Below are positions 1-7,603 of a stretch of 64,000 nt of DNA, piece by piece. Below the pieces are notes generated by a model. The model worked only from the letters and a program-made list of their open reading frames with translations, was not told the origin of the DNA and searched no databases. Within the stretch, counting starts at the first letter, position 1. Each line of letters begins with the position of its first letter. The DNA is from an uncultured Bacteroidales bacterium (GTDB lineage: Bacteria > Bacteroidota > Bacteroidia > Bacteroidales > UBA932), in the NCBI GenBank assembly GCA_944326245.1, contig CALVDF010000001.1:1-64000 (forward strand). The letters run 5' to 3'. A program made the translations under genes and the position numbers.

Positions 1-180
1 GCTAAGATACGAATTTTCTATCATATTAGCAATCAATTTATTACAAACTTTTCGTCTTTTTGCGACAGTCCCTATTTAACGTGGCGATTTCGGAGCAAAG
101 GCCCCCAGAAAACCGATGATTATTTCGGAGTAAAACCACCCAAAAAGGACCCTATTATAAATAAAAAAGGCAGGGAACTC

Positions 181-315
181 GGTGTAAACGGTAACGATAA
201 GTGCACAGATTTTGGTAATCGGGAGTGCTCAGATTTTGGTAACAGCAATGCACCGATTTCGGTAACAACGATACACAACTTTCGGTAACAAGACTGCACA
301 GTCTGCAAAGGTAAG
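181..315. repeat. degenerate ~23-bp tandem repeats
   Basis: About five to six imperfect units of 22-24 bp follow one another, with a rough consensus TGCACaGATTTcGGTAACaa (units begin near 201, 225, 249, 271 and 293). No convincing reading frame explains them. Short repeated arrays of this kind occur at the ends of IS21-family elements, but no transposase lies in the window, so that origin is only a guess. Confidence 0.55.
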
Positions 316-338
316 ATTTTCTTATGAAGAAACAATTG

Positions 339-364
339 TTGCAGTGAAGCACGCTTCACTGCAA
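339..364. repeat. perfect 12-bp inverted repeat, 2-bp spacer
   Basis: The arms TTGCAGTGAAGC and GCTTCACTGCAA are exact reverse complements separated by AC. It sits between the tandem repeats and a short minus-strand ORF. There is no T run, so it is not an obvious terminator; it could be a protein-binding palindrome or an element end. Confidence 0.6.
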
Positions 365-376
365 CTGCGTGCTCTT

Positions 377-544
377 CTATACAGATCGAGTACCCGTCTC
401 GTCTGCAATGACATACTCCACGGTCTCGGCCAGTATTTCTCCAAAGGTGATGATAAGTCCCATGAGTTGTATGGTCATTTCCTCTGCATAAGGCTCTCCA
501 AAAACGCGACCGGGGATGCTTCTTGATTTTACATCAGGGAGCAT
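377..544 (-). CDS. short hypothetical protein (55 aa)
   Basis: A minus-strand frame of 55 codons starts at ATG 544 and stops at TAG 377. It encodes a mostly amphipathic peptide rich in acidic and aliphatic residues (it contains QLMGLIITFGEILAETVEYV). I recognise no family. AAAGGG lies directly before the ATG. The start region is also the right arm of a terminator-like hairpin, which weakens the call. It could equally be a remnant of a larger gene. Confidence 0.3.
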   Translation of the reverse strand: MLPDVKSRSIPGRVFGEPYAEEMTIQLMGLIITFGEILAETVEYVIADETGTRSV

Positions 545-551
545 CCCTTTT
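513..551 (+). terminator. terminator-like hairpin
   Basis: GGGATGC (513-519) pairs with GCATCCC (541-547) and is followed by TTTTT. No clear plus-strand gene lies upstream, so its role is uncertain. It overlaps the start codon of the short minus-strand ORF. Confidence 0.4.
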
Positions 552-586
552 TATGTGCTGTCAGAGACAAATCAGATGGGAAAATT

Positions 587-626
587 GCGTAGCCAGAAAA
601 AATATGTAGCCAAAACGTAGCCAAAA
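587..626. repeat. three GTAGCC repeats
   Basis: GTAGCC occurs at 589, 606 and 617, each followed by A-rich sequence. The sites lie just outside the left attachment site of the island. They could be protein-binding sites, but this is a weak pattern in AT-rich DNA. Confidence 0.3.
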
Positions 627-633
627 ACAGGAT

Positions 634-675
634 ATAAAAAATCACCAACTACTGAAAATCAGTAAGTTGGTGATT
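634..675 (-). terminator. original terminator of the tRNA-Arg gene
   Basis: AATCACCAACT (640-650) pairs perfectly with AGTTGGTGATT (665-675). On the minus strand the stem is followed by a run of six T. It lies immediately beyond the 18-bp attachment repeat, where the tRNA-Arg gene would have ended before the island inserted, so it is best read as the ancestral terminator of that tRNA, now 17 kb away. Confidence 0.7.
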
Positions 676-679
676 AATA

Positions 680-697
680 ATGTGATCCGGTTGGGAT
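680..697. repeat. left attachment site (attL core)
   Basis: This 18-bp core is identical to the 3' end of the tRNA-Arg gene at the right end of the island (T-arm 3' half, acceptor 3' strand and 3 bp beyond). It lacks the rest of the tRNA, as expected for the partial copy made by site-specific integration. Confidence 0.88.
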
Positions 698-831
698 ATT
701 TACTGCAATTTCTTCACTTTTCAAGCCTTTTCACCATTTGATTAATAATCGCATAAACAACTATGAATCAATAATAATATACTATTGTGCAATTTTTCAA
801 TTTTCATCTGATTTCAGTAGTCTTTCATTAA

Positions 832-861
832 GTAGGGGAAAAATTATGAAAATTCCCCTAC
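832..861. promoter_or_regulatory. palindrome before the integrase promoter
   Basis: GTAGGGGAA (832-840) and TTCCCCTAC (853-861) form a perfect 9-bp inverted repeat just upstream of the integrase -7 box. The same 9-mer recurs 60 bp inside the right end of the island (17801-17809). This fits either recombinase arm-type sites or an operator controlling integrase expression. Confidence 0.55.
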
Positions 862-867
862 CGTTTG

Positions 868-875
868 TATCTTTG
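868..875 (+). promoter_or_regulatory. -7 box for the integrase gene
   Basis: TATCTTTG matches the Bacteroidetes TAnnTTTG -7 element and lies 31 bp before the integrase ATG. A clear -33 TTTG is not visible at the usual spacing; the palindrome occupies that place. Confidence 0.55.
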
Positions 876-906
876 TAATCGTTGTTATATCAAATAGATT
901 TGCATT

Positions 907-2280
907 ATGGCTACTTTTCAGAAAAGGCTTTCGTCGAAAAATGACAAAAGCTCTGACAAAAAGGAGATTCTTATCAGGCTCCGTCACGGCAAGAATATAG
1001 AAGTCTTCGCCAAGTCAAGGATATTCGTCCACCCCAAATTCTTCAGTGTCAAAGACGGAGACATCGTCATCAAGTCCCGCATATTCACCGAGGAAGTCAG
1101 AGAGGCCAACCAACTCAAAAGCCGCCTTGACTAGCTCACAAACCACATTGCCGGAGAATTCCAAAACACTCCGAAAGAGACAGTCAGCTCAGAATGGATG
1201 CAGCAGGTAATAGACCGCTTCACATGGCCTGAGCGATACGAAGAAAAAGTCGAAGAGCCCCGAAAGACATTCTTCGAGCTATACGACATCTTCCTATCCT
1301 CGAAAGACAATATCTCGGCAGGTAGAAGCAGGCACTACAAAGTATTCATAAACACCCTCAAACGATACGAACTTTATAGCAAAGAGTACCTTGATATTGA
1401 CACTCTAACCCCGCAGACATTACAGAGTCTTGTGGACTTCATGAAGAAAGAACACACCTTTTTCCGCACCACAAAACAAGGTATCAAGATTCCCAAAGCA
1501 GCCTACAAGGATATCTACGAACTTGCCCCTGAAGGCAGAGTGCCTGGTCCACGAGGCGACAACTATATCCGCAGCGAACTCAAAATGCTCAGGGCATTCA
1601 TCCTATGGGCCAACAGACAAGGGTACACCACCAACGATCCGTTCAGAAAATATTCAATAGGAGCTGAAGTCTATGGTAAGCCCATCTACATAACATCGGA
1701 AGAACGGGACCAGATCTACGCCACTGACCTCTCAAAGTCCCCGATGCTTGAAAGACAGAGGGACATATTCATATTCCAATGCCTGACCGGTTGCCGCGTC
1801 AGCGACCTCTACCGTCTCCGCAAAGACAGCATCGGCACCGACCGTCTCGGCATATTTATCCAATACATCCCCCATAAGACCATAGAAGACAATCCACAGA
1901 CAGTCAAAGTATATCTTAACGACAATGCTCTTGAAATACTTGAAAAGTACCAAGACAATCTGTCTGACACGCAGAGTATCCTGCCGCTTATATCGCAACA
2001 GAAGTACAACGATGCGATAAAGGAAATTTTTCACTTCTGCGGCATAGAGCGGACTGTTCCGGTCCTTAACCCAGTGACCGGAGAGACCGAACACAAGAGC
2101 ATAGCCGACATAGCAAGCAGTCATATGGCCAGACGTACCTTTGTCGGCAACCTCTATAAAAAAGTAAAAGACCCCAACCTCGTAGGTAAGCTCTCAGGGC
2201 ACAAAGAAGGCTCCCGGGCCTTCGCCCGCTACCGCGACATTGACGACGATATGATAAAGGAGATGTCCGAATTGTTATAA
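907..2280 (+). pseudogene. int: tyrosine integrase interrupted by an in-frame TAG
   Basis: Two parts of one reading frame, 907-1134 (75 codons) and the stretch after it to 2280, are separated only by a TAG at 1132-1134; without it the protein would be 457 residues, normal for Bacteroidales phage-type integrases. The N-terminal part holds the arm-binding region. The catalytic half retains the full set: Arg in TGCRVSDL (about residue 297), Lys in PHKT, HMARR (H-x-x-R, about 405), the later His in SGHKEG and the Tyr nucleophile in FARYRD. A single C-to-T change in a CAG codon would explain the stop. Readthrough or a sequencing error would rescue it; a truncated catalytic half starting at Met 1198 is also possible. 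It would catalyse integration and excision at the tRNA-Arg site. Confidence 0.85.
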
Positions 2281-2310
2281 TTAAATTAACTTTGCAGAAA
2301 AGACATACAC

Positions 2311-3927
2311 ATGATAGACATCAGCAGACTCGAAATATATAGGGAAAACAACCGCCTTGAAGCCAAAAGAGCCAAAGGCGGGCTTCCCGGCAGTCTCTGG
2401 GAGACATATTCCGCATTTGCCAACACCGACGGCGGCATCATCCTCCTGGGCGCAGACGAAAAGGATGGCGGGCAGCTTGTACCCACCGGACTGACAGAAG
2501 ATGAGGTCAGAAAGATGCAGAAGCAGTTCTGGGATTCAATCAACAACCGTCAGAAAGTCAGCGATAATATCCTTACAGACAAGGATGTGTACCCTATGGA
2601 ATATGAGAGTAGTCGTATCATGGTCATCAATGTACCTCGGGCACACCGCGAGCGCAGACCGGTATATATCAACAGCGACATCTTCTCCGGCACATACAAG
2701 CGCAACAGTTCCGGAGACTACCATTGCACTAAAGAGGAAATCCGCGCTATGCTTCGCGACCAAGGCGCAGAGACGGTCGATACCAAAGTCCTCGATACAT
2801 TCGACCTGTCTGCCCTTAACTCGGAGAGCATTTATGCGTTCCGTATGAGCTTCCGCAACACACATGTCTCCCATCCCTGGGACCAGCTCCCGGATGAGGA
2901 CTTCCTCGTAAAAATAGGAGCAGCGGCCAAGAATACAACGACAGGCAAGTTTCATCCTACAGGCGCAGGACTCCTGATGTTCGGTAACGAATACGAGATA
3001 GTCCGCGAATACCCCAACTATTTCCTCGACTTCCGCGAGATGGTCAACGACATCACCGAATGGTCTGACCGTATCTGGTCCACATCGGGAGACTGGAGCG
3101 GCAACATTTTCGACTTCTACCGCCGGATAGTCACCCGAATAGTCCAGGATCTCAAGGTTCCATTCCGTCTTGAAGGACTCTACCGTATCGATGACACACC
3201 TCAGCACAAAGCCGTCCGCGAAGCCCTGGCCAACTGTCTCGTCAACGCAGACTACTACGGCAGAGGAGGAGTCGTGGTCCGCAAACATCCCGACCGCCTC
3301 GTCTTTGAAAACCCCGGTACCATACGAGTCGGAAAAGAAAAGATGCTCGAAGGCGGCTTATCCGACCCGAGAAACTCAGTCATCATCAAGATGTTCTCAA
3401 TGCTCCACATAGGAGAGCGTGCTGGAAGCGGAATGAGCCGAATCATCTCCGCCTGGTCTGCAGCCGGCTACGAAAACCCTGTAGTCGAAGAACTCATCGG
3501 CAACATCGAAAGGACCACCCTGACCCTTCCTCTCACCCATGTTGCCAAAGGTACCCAAGAAATGTTCAAAGGTACCCAAGAAACTGCGAAAGGTACCCAA
3601 GAATGTACCCAGAAAAACGCCACTACAAGCATCTCAGAGGCCGAAAGTACCCAGAAAAGGAGTGTCCTGGACAAAGGTACCCAAGAAATTGTTGCAAAGG
3701 TACCCAAGAAAACCATCAAAAGAGCCGGGACTATTGAACTCGGGAGGACAGCTAACGCCATCCTGAATGCCATTATAGTCCAGCCTACGGTAACCCGTGA
3801 AATACTCGCCGAACAGCTGAAAGTCTCCGAGGCCACCATTAAAAAGCATCTGAAGAATTTCCGTGATATGGGATTGATAGAACGGGTAGGCGCAAACAAA
3901 GGCGGCTGGTGGAAAGTAAAGAAATAG
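2311..3927 (+). CDS. AlbA_2/Schlafen-type ATP-binding putative regulator
   Basis: A 538-residue protein of the AlbA_2 (Schlafen AAA_4) family common in Bacteroidetes accessory DNA. Residues about 10-130 form the N-terminal domain (it includes FANTDGGIILLGADE). Residues about 290-400 resemble the C-terminal GHKL ATPase-like domain of this family (AVREALANCLVNADYY, then GSGMSRI). Residues about 411-467 are an inserted low-complexity stretch of repeated KGTQE units. Residues about 485-538 are a winged helix with a clear recognition helix (VSEATIKKHLKNF). The family is annotated as transcriptional regulation; the target is unknown. It starts 30 bp after the integrase and ends one base before the next gene, so the two genes are probably co-transcribed. 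Confidence 0.8.
   Translation: MIDISRLEIYRENNRLEAKRAKGGLPGSLWETYSAFANTDGGIILLGADEKDGGQLVPTGLTEDEVRKMQKQFWDSINNRQKVSDNILTDKDVYPMEYESSRIMVINVPRAHRERRPVYINSDIFSGTYKRNSSGDYHCTKEEIRAMLRDQGAETVDTKVLDTFDLSALNSESIYAFRMSFRNTHVSHPWDQLPDEDFLVKIGAAAKNTTTGKFHPTGAGLLMFGNEYEIVREYPNYFLDFREMVNDITEWSDRIWSTSGDWSGNIFDFYRRIVTRIVQDLKVPFRLEGLYRIDDTPQHKAVREALANCLVNADYYGRGGVVVRKHPDRLVFENPGTIRVGKEKMLEGGLSDPRNSVIIKMFSMLHIGERAGSGMSRIISAWSAAGYENPVVEELIGNIERTTLTLPLTHVAKGTQEMFKGTQETAKGTQECTQKNATTSISEAESTQKRSVLDKGTQEIVAKVPKKTIKRAGTIELGRTANAILNAIIVQPTVTREILAEQLKVSEATIKKHLKNFRDMGLIERVGANKGGWWKVKK
3541..3712 (+). repeat. intragenic AAAGGTACCCAAGAA repeats
   Basis: Seven copies of a roughly 15-bp unit lie inside the AlbA_2-type gene, spaced irregularly. 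The early copies are translated as KGTQE; the last (about 3695-3710) is read in another frame as KVPKK. The sequence is conserved as DNA rather than as one peptide, which points to repeat expansion or a DNA-level role. Confidence 0.75.
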
Positions 3928-3928
3928 A

Positions 3929-4807
3929 ATGTCTATGTCCCGAAACATCGTCTGCTCAATATACCGCAGTCTTTGCGCTTTTTCCAAAGAGTCCGAGAAT
4001 GTACTTCAATATTTCGAACAGCATGATTACTCTTCCGAGCGAACCCCATGGCCCGCAGACAAAAGGGTAATTGAAACTCCTGACTGCCCAAGCCTTGATA
4101 GTCTCACAAGAAGACTGCTCAGGTATAGAACCAACTATATTGATGATGACAACCCGATACCCGAAGAGCAACTTCTTGACTTACACAATATCCGGCTATG
4201 CGTTGAATACTTCAACCGCAGTAAGGACGACCGTCTTGCCCAGACATTTCAGGACATACCCCGATATTCCATACAGCAAGTAGCCCAGTACTTTAAAGAC
4301 TATGGATTAATCAATGAATATTCAGCAGTACAGGAAATCCTGGACTTTCTTAATGCTGTAAGAGAATGGCATCGCGATTCATATCTCAGCATCCCCGCAA
4401 CCATAGCACTCAAACTCGTAGTAAACAGCCGTGAACTCACTCCCCAGGAGCAACAGGCCGCAATAGACTACAGCGGATTCGATGCGATATTCAACAAAAG
4501 CAAGTACGATTCCACTCAAAGACACGCATTGTACGATGCCCTTGCCGCCCTATACTCCGACAGCACTATAAAAAGACCGCATCTCGTAATAGTCGCAGTC
4601 ATTGCCAAGCTGCGCACATCCCGGTCATACAGAAACACGCTGAAGGGAACCTTTGAAAGCAACAAATCCGATTTTTTCACAGCTCTGGGCAAAGATCCAA
4701 AAACCGCAGGCAGCTATAGAGAAAAGACATGCCTTAAACTGATTCACAAGAACCACAAAGAACTCGCAGACGCCATTTTGCGGGAAGCTTTTAGCACCAG
4801 GCGGTAA
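3929..4807 (+). CDS. hypothetical protein (292 aa)
   Basis: I do not recognise a family. The protein is soluble, without signal peptide or membrane segments, rich in charged and aromatic residues and apparently all-helical. It starts one base after the stop of the AlbA_2-type gene, indicating translational coupling. Similar proteins of unknown function often accompany integrases and HTH/ATPase modules in Bacteroidales islands, but that is context, not homology. The first Met at 3929 and the next at 3935 are both possible starts. Confidence 0.65.
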   Translation: MSMSRNIVCSIYRSLCAFSKESENVLQYFEQHDYSSERTPWPADKRVIETPDCPSLDSLTRRLLRYRTNYIDDDNPIPEEQLLDLHNIRLCVEYFNRSKDDRLAQTFQDIPRYSIQQVAQYFKDYGLINEYSAVQEILDFLNAVREWHRDSYLSIPATIALKLVVNSRELTPQEQQAAIDYSGFDAIFNKSKYDSTQRHALYDALAALYSDSTIKRPHLVIVAVIAKLRTSRSYRNTLKGTFESNKSDFFTALGKDPKTAGSYREKTCLKLIHKNHKELADAILREAFSTRR

Positions 4808-4851
4808 AACATTTTAGCATTTTTTAGCATACCCCCCCATAACCTACTGTC

Positions 4852-4899
4852 ATTGCATTACTTACAAAGCTGCTAAAAAAATTTGTACAGTAATGCAAT
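4852..4899. promoter_or_regulatory. 17-bp inverted repeat before the replication module
   Basis: ATTGCATTACT-TACAAA (4852-4868) is mirrored by TTTGTA-c-AGTAATGCAAT (4882-4899), with a single extra base. The 247-bp gap also holds two TTTTAGCAT direct repeats (4813-4830) and a run of seven C. It precedes the HTH, ATPase and zinc-ribbon genes. An operator for the HTH protein or a replication origin are the two natural readings. Confidence 0.5.
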
Positions 4900-4929
4900 T
4901 GTCATTTTCTGTCCTACATTTTCACCAGA

Positions 4930-4937
4930 TACCTTTG
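4930..4937 (+). promoter_or_regulatory. -7 box for the HTH-ATPase operon
   Basis: TACCTTTG fits the Bacteroidetes -7 consensus. It lies 31 bp after the palindrome and about 118 bp before the first ATG, so a long leader would result. Confidence 0.45.
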
Positions 4938-5054
4938 TCACTGCAAACGGTCTGAAAGTCACAAAGCAATCATTCAGACCGGGCTCCCACAGTCGGAAAC
5001 GACAACCGCTTTATTGCTTTACGGGTGGGATAACAGACAAAAGACAGATAGAAA

Positions 5055-5393
5055 ATGACAAAAGATCTATTTCAATTATCAGAACTGCTCCCCGGCCTGA
5101 CAGTATCGGTAAAACTGTCAGACCTCCTGCAGGCCAACAGACAGCTCCTCGCCGAAACCATTGACACGATATCAAGCCCGGCAGGAAACAAAGACACTTC
5201 AGCTACCGCATCCTACATCACCCGCGAGCAGATGATGAGCGACTTCGGAATATCCGCCACCACCCTCTGGCGATGGGACAAAGCCGGTTACCTCGTCCCG
5301 TGTAAACTCGGAACGAAGGTACTCTACAAAGCAGATGAAGTTCTGAAAGTAATGGAAGTCAAAAGAAGGAGGAACAACGATGAAAACAGATAA
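5055..5393 (+). CDS. helix-turn-helix (excisionase/MerR-like) protein
   Basis: A 112-residue protein of the type found in Bacteroidales mobile elements. The C-terminal half carries a MerR-like winged helix: TREQMMSDFGISATTLWRW is the recognition region, followed by GTKVLYKADEVLK, the wing typical of the helix_turn_helix_17 family. The N-terminal 45 residues look helical. It overlaps the next gene by 14 bp. Such proteins act as recombination directionality factors or local repressors; here the position before replication-like genes allows either role. Confidence 0.8.
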   Translation: MTKDLFQLSELLPGLTVSVKLSDLLQANRQLLAETIDTISSPAGNKDTSATASYITREQMMSDFGISATTLWRWDKAGYLVPCKLGTKVLYKADEVLKVMEVKRRRNNDENR

Positions 5394-6477
5394 TCCCATA
5401 GAATTGATAATCCGAGAGACCGAACACACCGGCCCTGTTTCAGGCGGAATGTTCAAGGTCCAGAAAGTAAACGACATGATAGATGCCACACTGACCAAAA
5501 AAGACCCGGAAGACTTGTTCTTCCGGATGTGGTTCGAAGGCGAGATCGTATGCCTTTTCGGCAATTCCAACTGCGGGAAATCCATTTTTGCAGTCCAGAT
5601 AGCCGACCGCATCTCCCGCAGCAAGAAAGTCCTGTATGTAGACTGCGAACTCTCCGACAAACAGTTCCAGCTCCGCTACACACGGCGTGACACCGACCCC
5701 GATACCGGAGAGGAGCGGATATCCGTATACCGATTCTCCGAAAACTTTCTCCGGGCCACCATCGATCCGGACAAACTGACCGAAGAAACCTATGGAACAA
5801 ATGTAATCACCCAGATAGAGCACACAGCCATTCATAACGAAGTGCAGGTAATTTTCATCGACAACATCACATTTCTGTGCAGTACCACAGAAAAAGGAGA
5901 CGATGCCGGAAAGTTCATGCTCAGCCTGCTGACCCTAAAAAAGAAATACGGCTGGTCAGTAATGGTCATGGCCCACACTCCCAAAAGAGACCCTTGGAGA
6001 CCCATAACGCAGGATGACCTGGCAGGTTCAAAGAAACTCGCAAACTTCTTTGACGGCATCCTTGCCATCGGAGCTAGTTCCAAAGGAGACAACATTCGCT
6101 ATGTCAAGCAGTTGAAAGCCCGATCCACACAGATATCATACGGAGCAGACAATGTCGCTGTGTACACCATTGAAAAGCCCGACAACTTCCTCCGTTTCTG
6201 CTATGACACCACCTCTGCCGAACAGGAACACCTTAAAGAGAAAAAAGACGGGGACATATCCCAAGAAGTGCTCAATGTGCTGGAGCTCAGCAGCCAGGGC
6301 AAAAGCCTTGGTCAGATAGCCAAAGAACTCGGCATCAACAAGACCAGAGTCTATCGTATCAAACAGAAGTTTCAGCCAATATACGAAAGCGCGGTTCAGT
6401 CGTTACAGCCGTTGCAGCCGTTACAAGTGAAACGCACCGAAACCACATCGCAAGAAGGAGGTAATCATGAACTATAA
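5380..6477 (+). CDS. RecA/RepA-like AAA ATPase of a mobile element
   Basis: A 365-residue P-loop ATPase. The Walker A motif is GNSNCGKS (about residues 61-68), and the Walker B strand VIFIDNITFL lies near 158. The order resembles RepA/DnaB-like hexameric ATPases that accompany primases on Bacteroidales plasmids and integrative elements. Residues about 300-330 form an extra helix-turn-helix (GQIAKELGINKTRVYRI), so it may also bind DNA. It is translationally coupled to both neighbours: the start overlaps the HTH gene by 14 bp and the end overlaps the zinc-ribbon gene by 11 bp. It is most likely a replicative helicase or its loader for the excised island. Confidence 0.8.
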   Translation: MKTDNPIELIIRETEHTGPVSGGMFKVQKVNDMIDATLTKKDPEDLFFRMWFEGEIVCLFGNSNCGKSIFAVQIADRISRSKKVLYVDCELSDKQFQLRYTRRDTDPDTGEERISVYRFSENFLRATIDPDKLTEETYGTNVITQIEHTAIHNEVQVIFIDNITFLCSTTEKGDDAGKFMLSLLTLKKKYGWSVMVMAHTPKRDPWRPITQDDLAGSKKLANFFDGILAIGASSKGDNIRYVKQLKARSTQISYGADNVAVYTIEKPDNFLRFCYDTTSAEQEHLKEKKDGDISQEVLNVLELSSQGKSLGQIAKELGINKTRVYRIKQKFQPIYESAVQSLQPLQPLQVKRTETTSQEGGNHEL

Positions 6478-7549
6478 ATACCATCTACAGAAGTACAATG
6501 GTCCGAAATCCCGGCATACCTGCCCCGAATGCGGAGACAAACATTGTTTCACCCTGTATGTTGACACCGAAGGACACATTCTGGATGAAAGAGTAGGCAG
6601 ATGCGACCATGAAAGCAGCTGCGGTTATCACTACACCCCATCCGAATACTTTAGGGACCACTCATGGAAGTCGGACATCAGACCGGCATATAGGCATAAC
6701 GCAGCCACCATTCCTCGTATCATGCCTGCCCCGCCCCGTACTATTCCCGATGAATATGTGATACGCTCCCTAAGATACGACCTCCGCAGCCACCTCCTCC
6801 AATGGATGTCCACATTCATAGACCCTCTCATCATAGAGGGGCTTATCGAAGAATACGCACTCGGCATCACCCGCAGCGGAGACATCATCTATTATCAGAT
6901 AGATCGGGACTTTCGTTGTCGCACAGGAAAGATAATGAAATACGACCCGGCTACCGGACACCGTATCAAAGACCCCACCGCACCCGGCAAAGTAAACTGG
7001 GTTCACTCCATCCTCAAACAGCGAAAACTGCTCCCCGCAGACTGGACTCTGTCCCAATGCCTGTTCGGAGAACACCTCCTGTCCAGATATCCCGACAACA
7101 AAGTGATGCTTGTCGAGTCCGAGAAGACCGCTCTCATCGCCTGCGCATTCATGCCACAGTTCAACTGGCTGGCCACAGGCGGAAAATCCAATCTTGGAAG
7201 AGACAGACTTGATGTCCTCCGCGACCGGGAAGTCATCGCATTCCCAGACCTGGATGCAGTAGAGCACTGGACACAAAAACTCTCGGCCTACCCGAACATA
7301 AGGATATCCACCCTCATCAGCGATGCTGCAGCAAACGGAACCCTGCCGTCCAACGCAGACATAGCAGACTGGATTATATCCTACCGTCAATCCGGAAATG
7401 CTATACCCGTTTCACCTGAAACAGACGGAACGGAAGAAACACCCGTAACAGCACCGGCAGTCGCATTCCTGACCGCAAAATGCCCCGAACTGCGCCTGCT
7501 CATAGACGAACTCGGCCTTGAAGTCTTAAGTGAAAGCCGACCGATGTAG
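6467..7549 (+). CDS. DUF6371-like zinc-ribbon/Toprim-like protein
   Basis: A 360-residue protein. The first 50 residues contain a zinc ribbon of the kind seen in mobile-element primase-like proteins: CPECGDKHC, then CDHESSCGYH. The central part (about residues 205-260) has a Toprim-like arrangement: VMLVESEKTALIA, followed by a glycine turn (ATGGKSN) and a strand ending in FPDLD. This matches DUF6371-type proteins, which resemble primases but are not biochemically characterised as far as I know. It completes the HTH-ATPase operon. DNA priming or binding during replication of the excised element is the likely job, inferred from architecture and context. Confidence 0.7.
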   Translation: MNYKYHLQKYNGPKSRHTCPECGDKHCFTLYVDTEGHILDERVGRCDHESSCGYHYTPSEYFRDHSWKSDIRPAYRHNAATIPRIMPAPPRTIPDEYVIRSLRYDLRSHLLQWMSTFIDPLIIEGLIEEYALGITRSGDIIYYQIDRDFRCRTGKIMKYDPATGHRIKDPTAPGKVNWVHSILKQRKLLPADWTLSQCLFGEHLLSRYPDNKVMLVESEKTALIACAFMPQFNWLATGGKSNLGRDRLDVLRDREVIAFPDLDAVEHWTQKLSAYPNIRISTLISDAAANGTLPSNADIADWIISYRQSGNAIPVSPETDGTEETPVTAPAVAFLTAKCPELRLLIDELGLEVLSESRPM

Positions 7550-7575
7550 TCTCACACAGGTAAACAGATTTTTCC

Positions 7576-7583
7576 TACATTTG
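7576..7583 (+). promoter_or_regulatory. -7 box for the RhuM-like gene
   Basis: TACATTTG lies 20 bp before the ATG at 7604. A transcript would begin near 7589, downstream of the upstream TTG at 7592 or level with it, which supports starting at 7604 (or 7613). Confidence 0.5.
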
Positions 7584-7603
7584 TTGTTTAATTGAACGAA
7601 AAC

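Noticed and set aside
181..315. Possible small CRISPR array
   Set aside because: Units are degenerate, contiguous and lack distinct spacers; no cas genes are present.
344..526. Plus-strand 60-codon frame
   Set aside because: It starts inside the inverted repeat, has no clear ribosome site, and overlaps a more protein-like minus-strand frame.
1132..1134. Recoding of TAG as an amino acid throughout the window
   Set aside because: Other genes here end normally at TAG with neighbouring genes directly after (for example the AlbA_2-type gene at 3927), so a single mutation is simpler.
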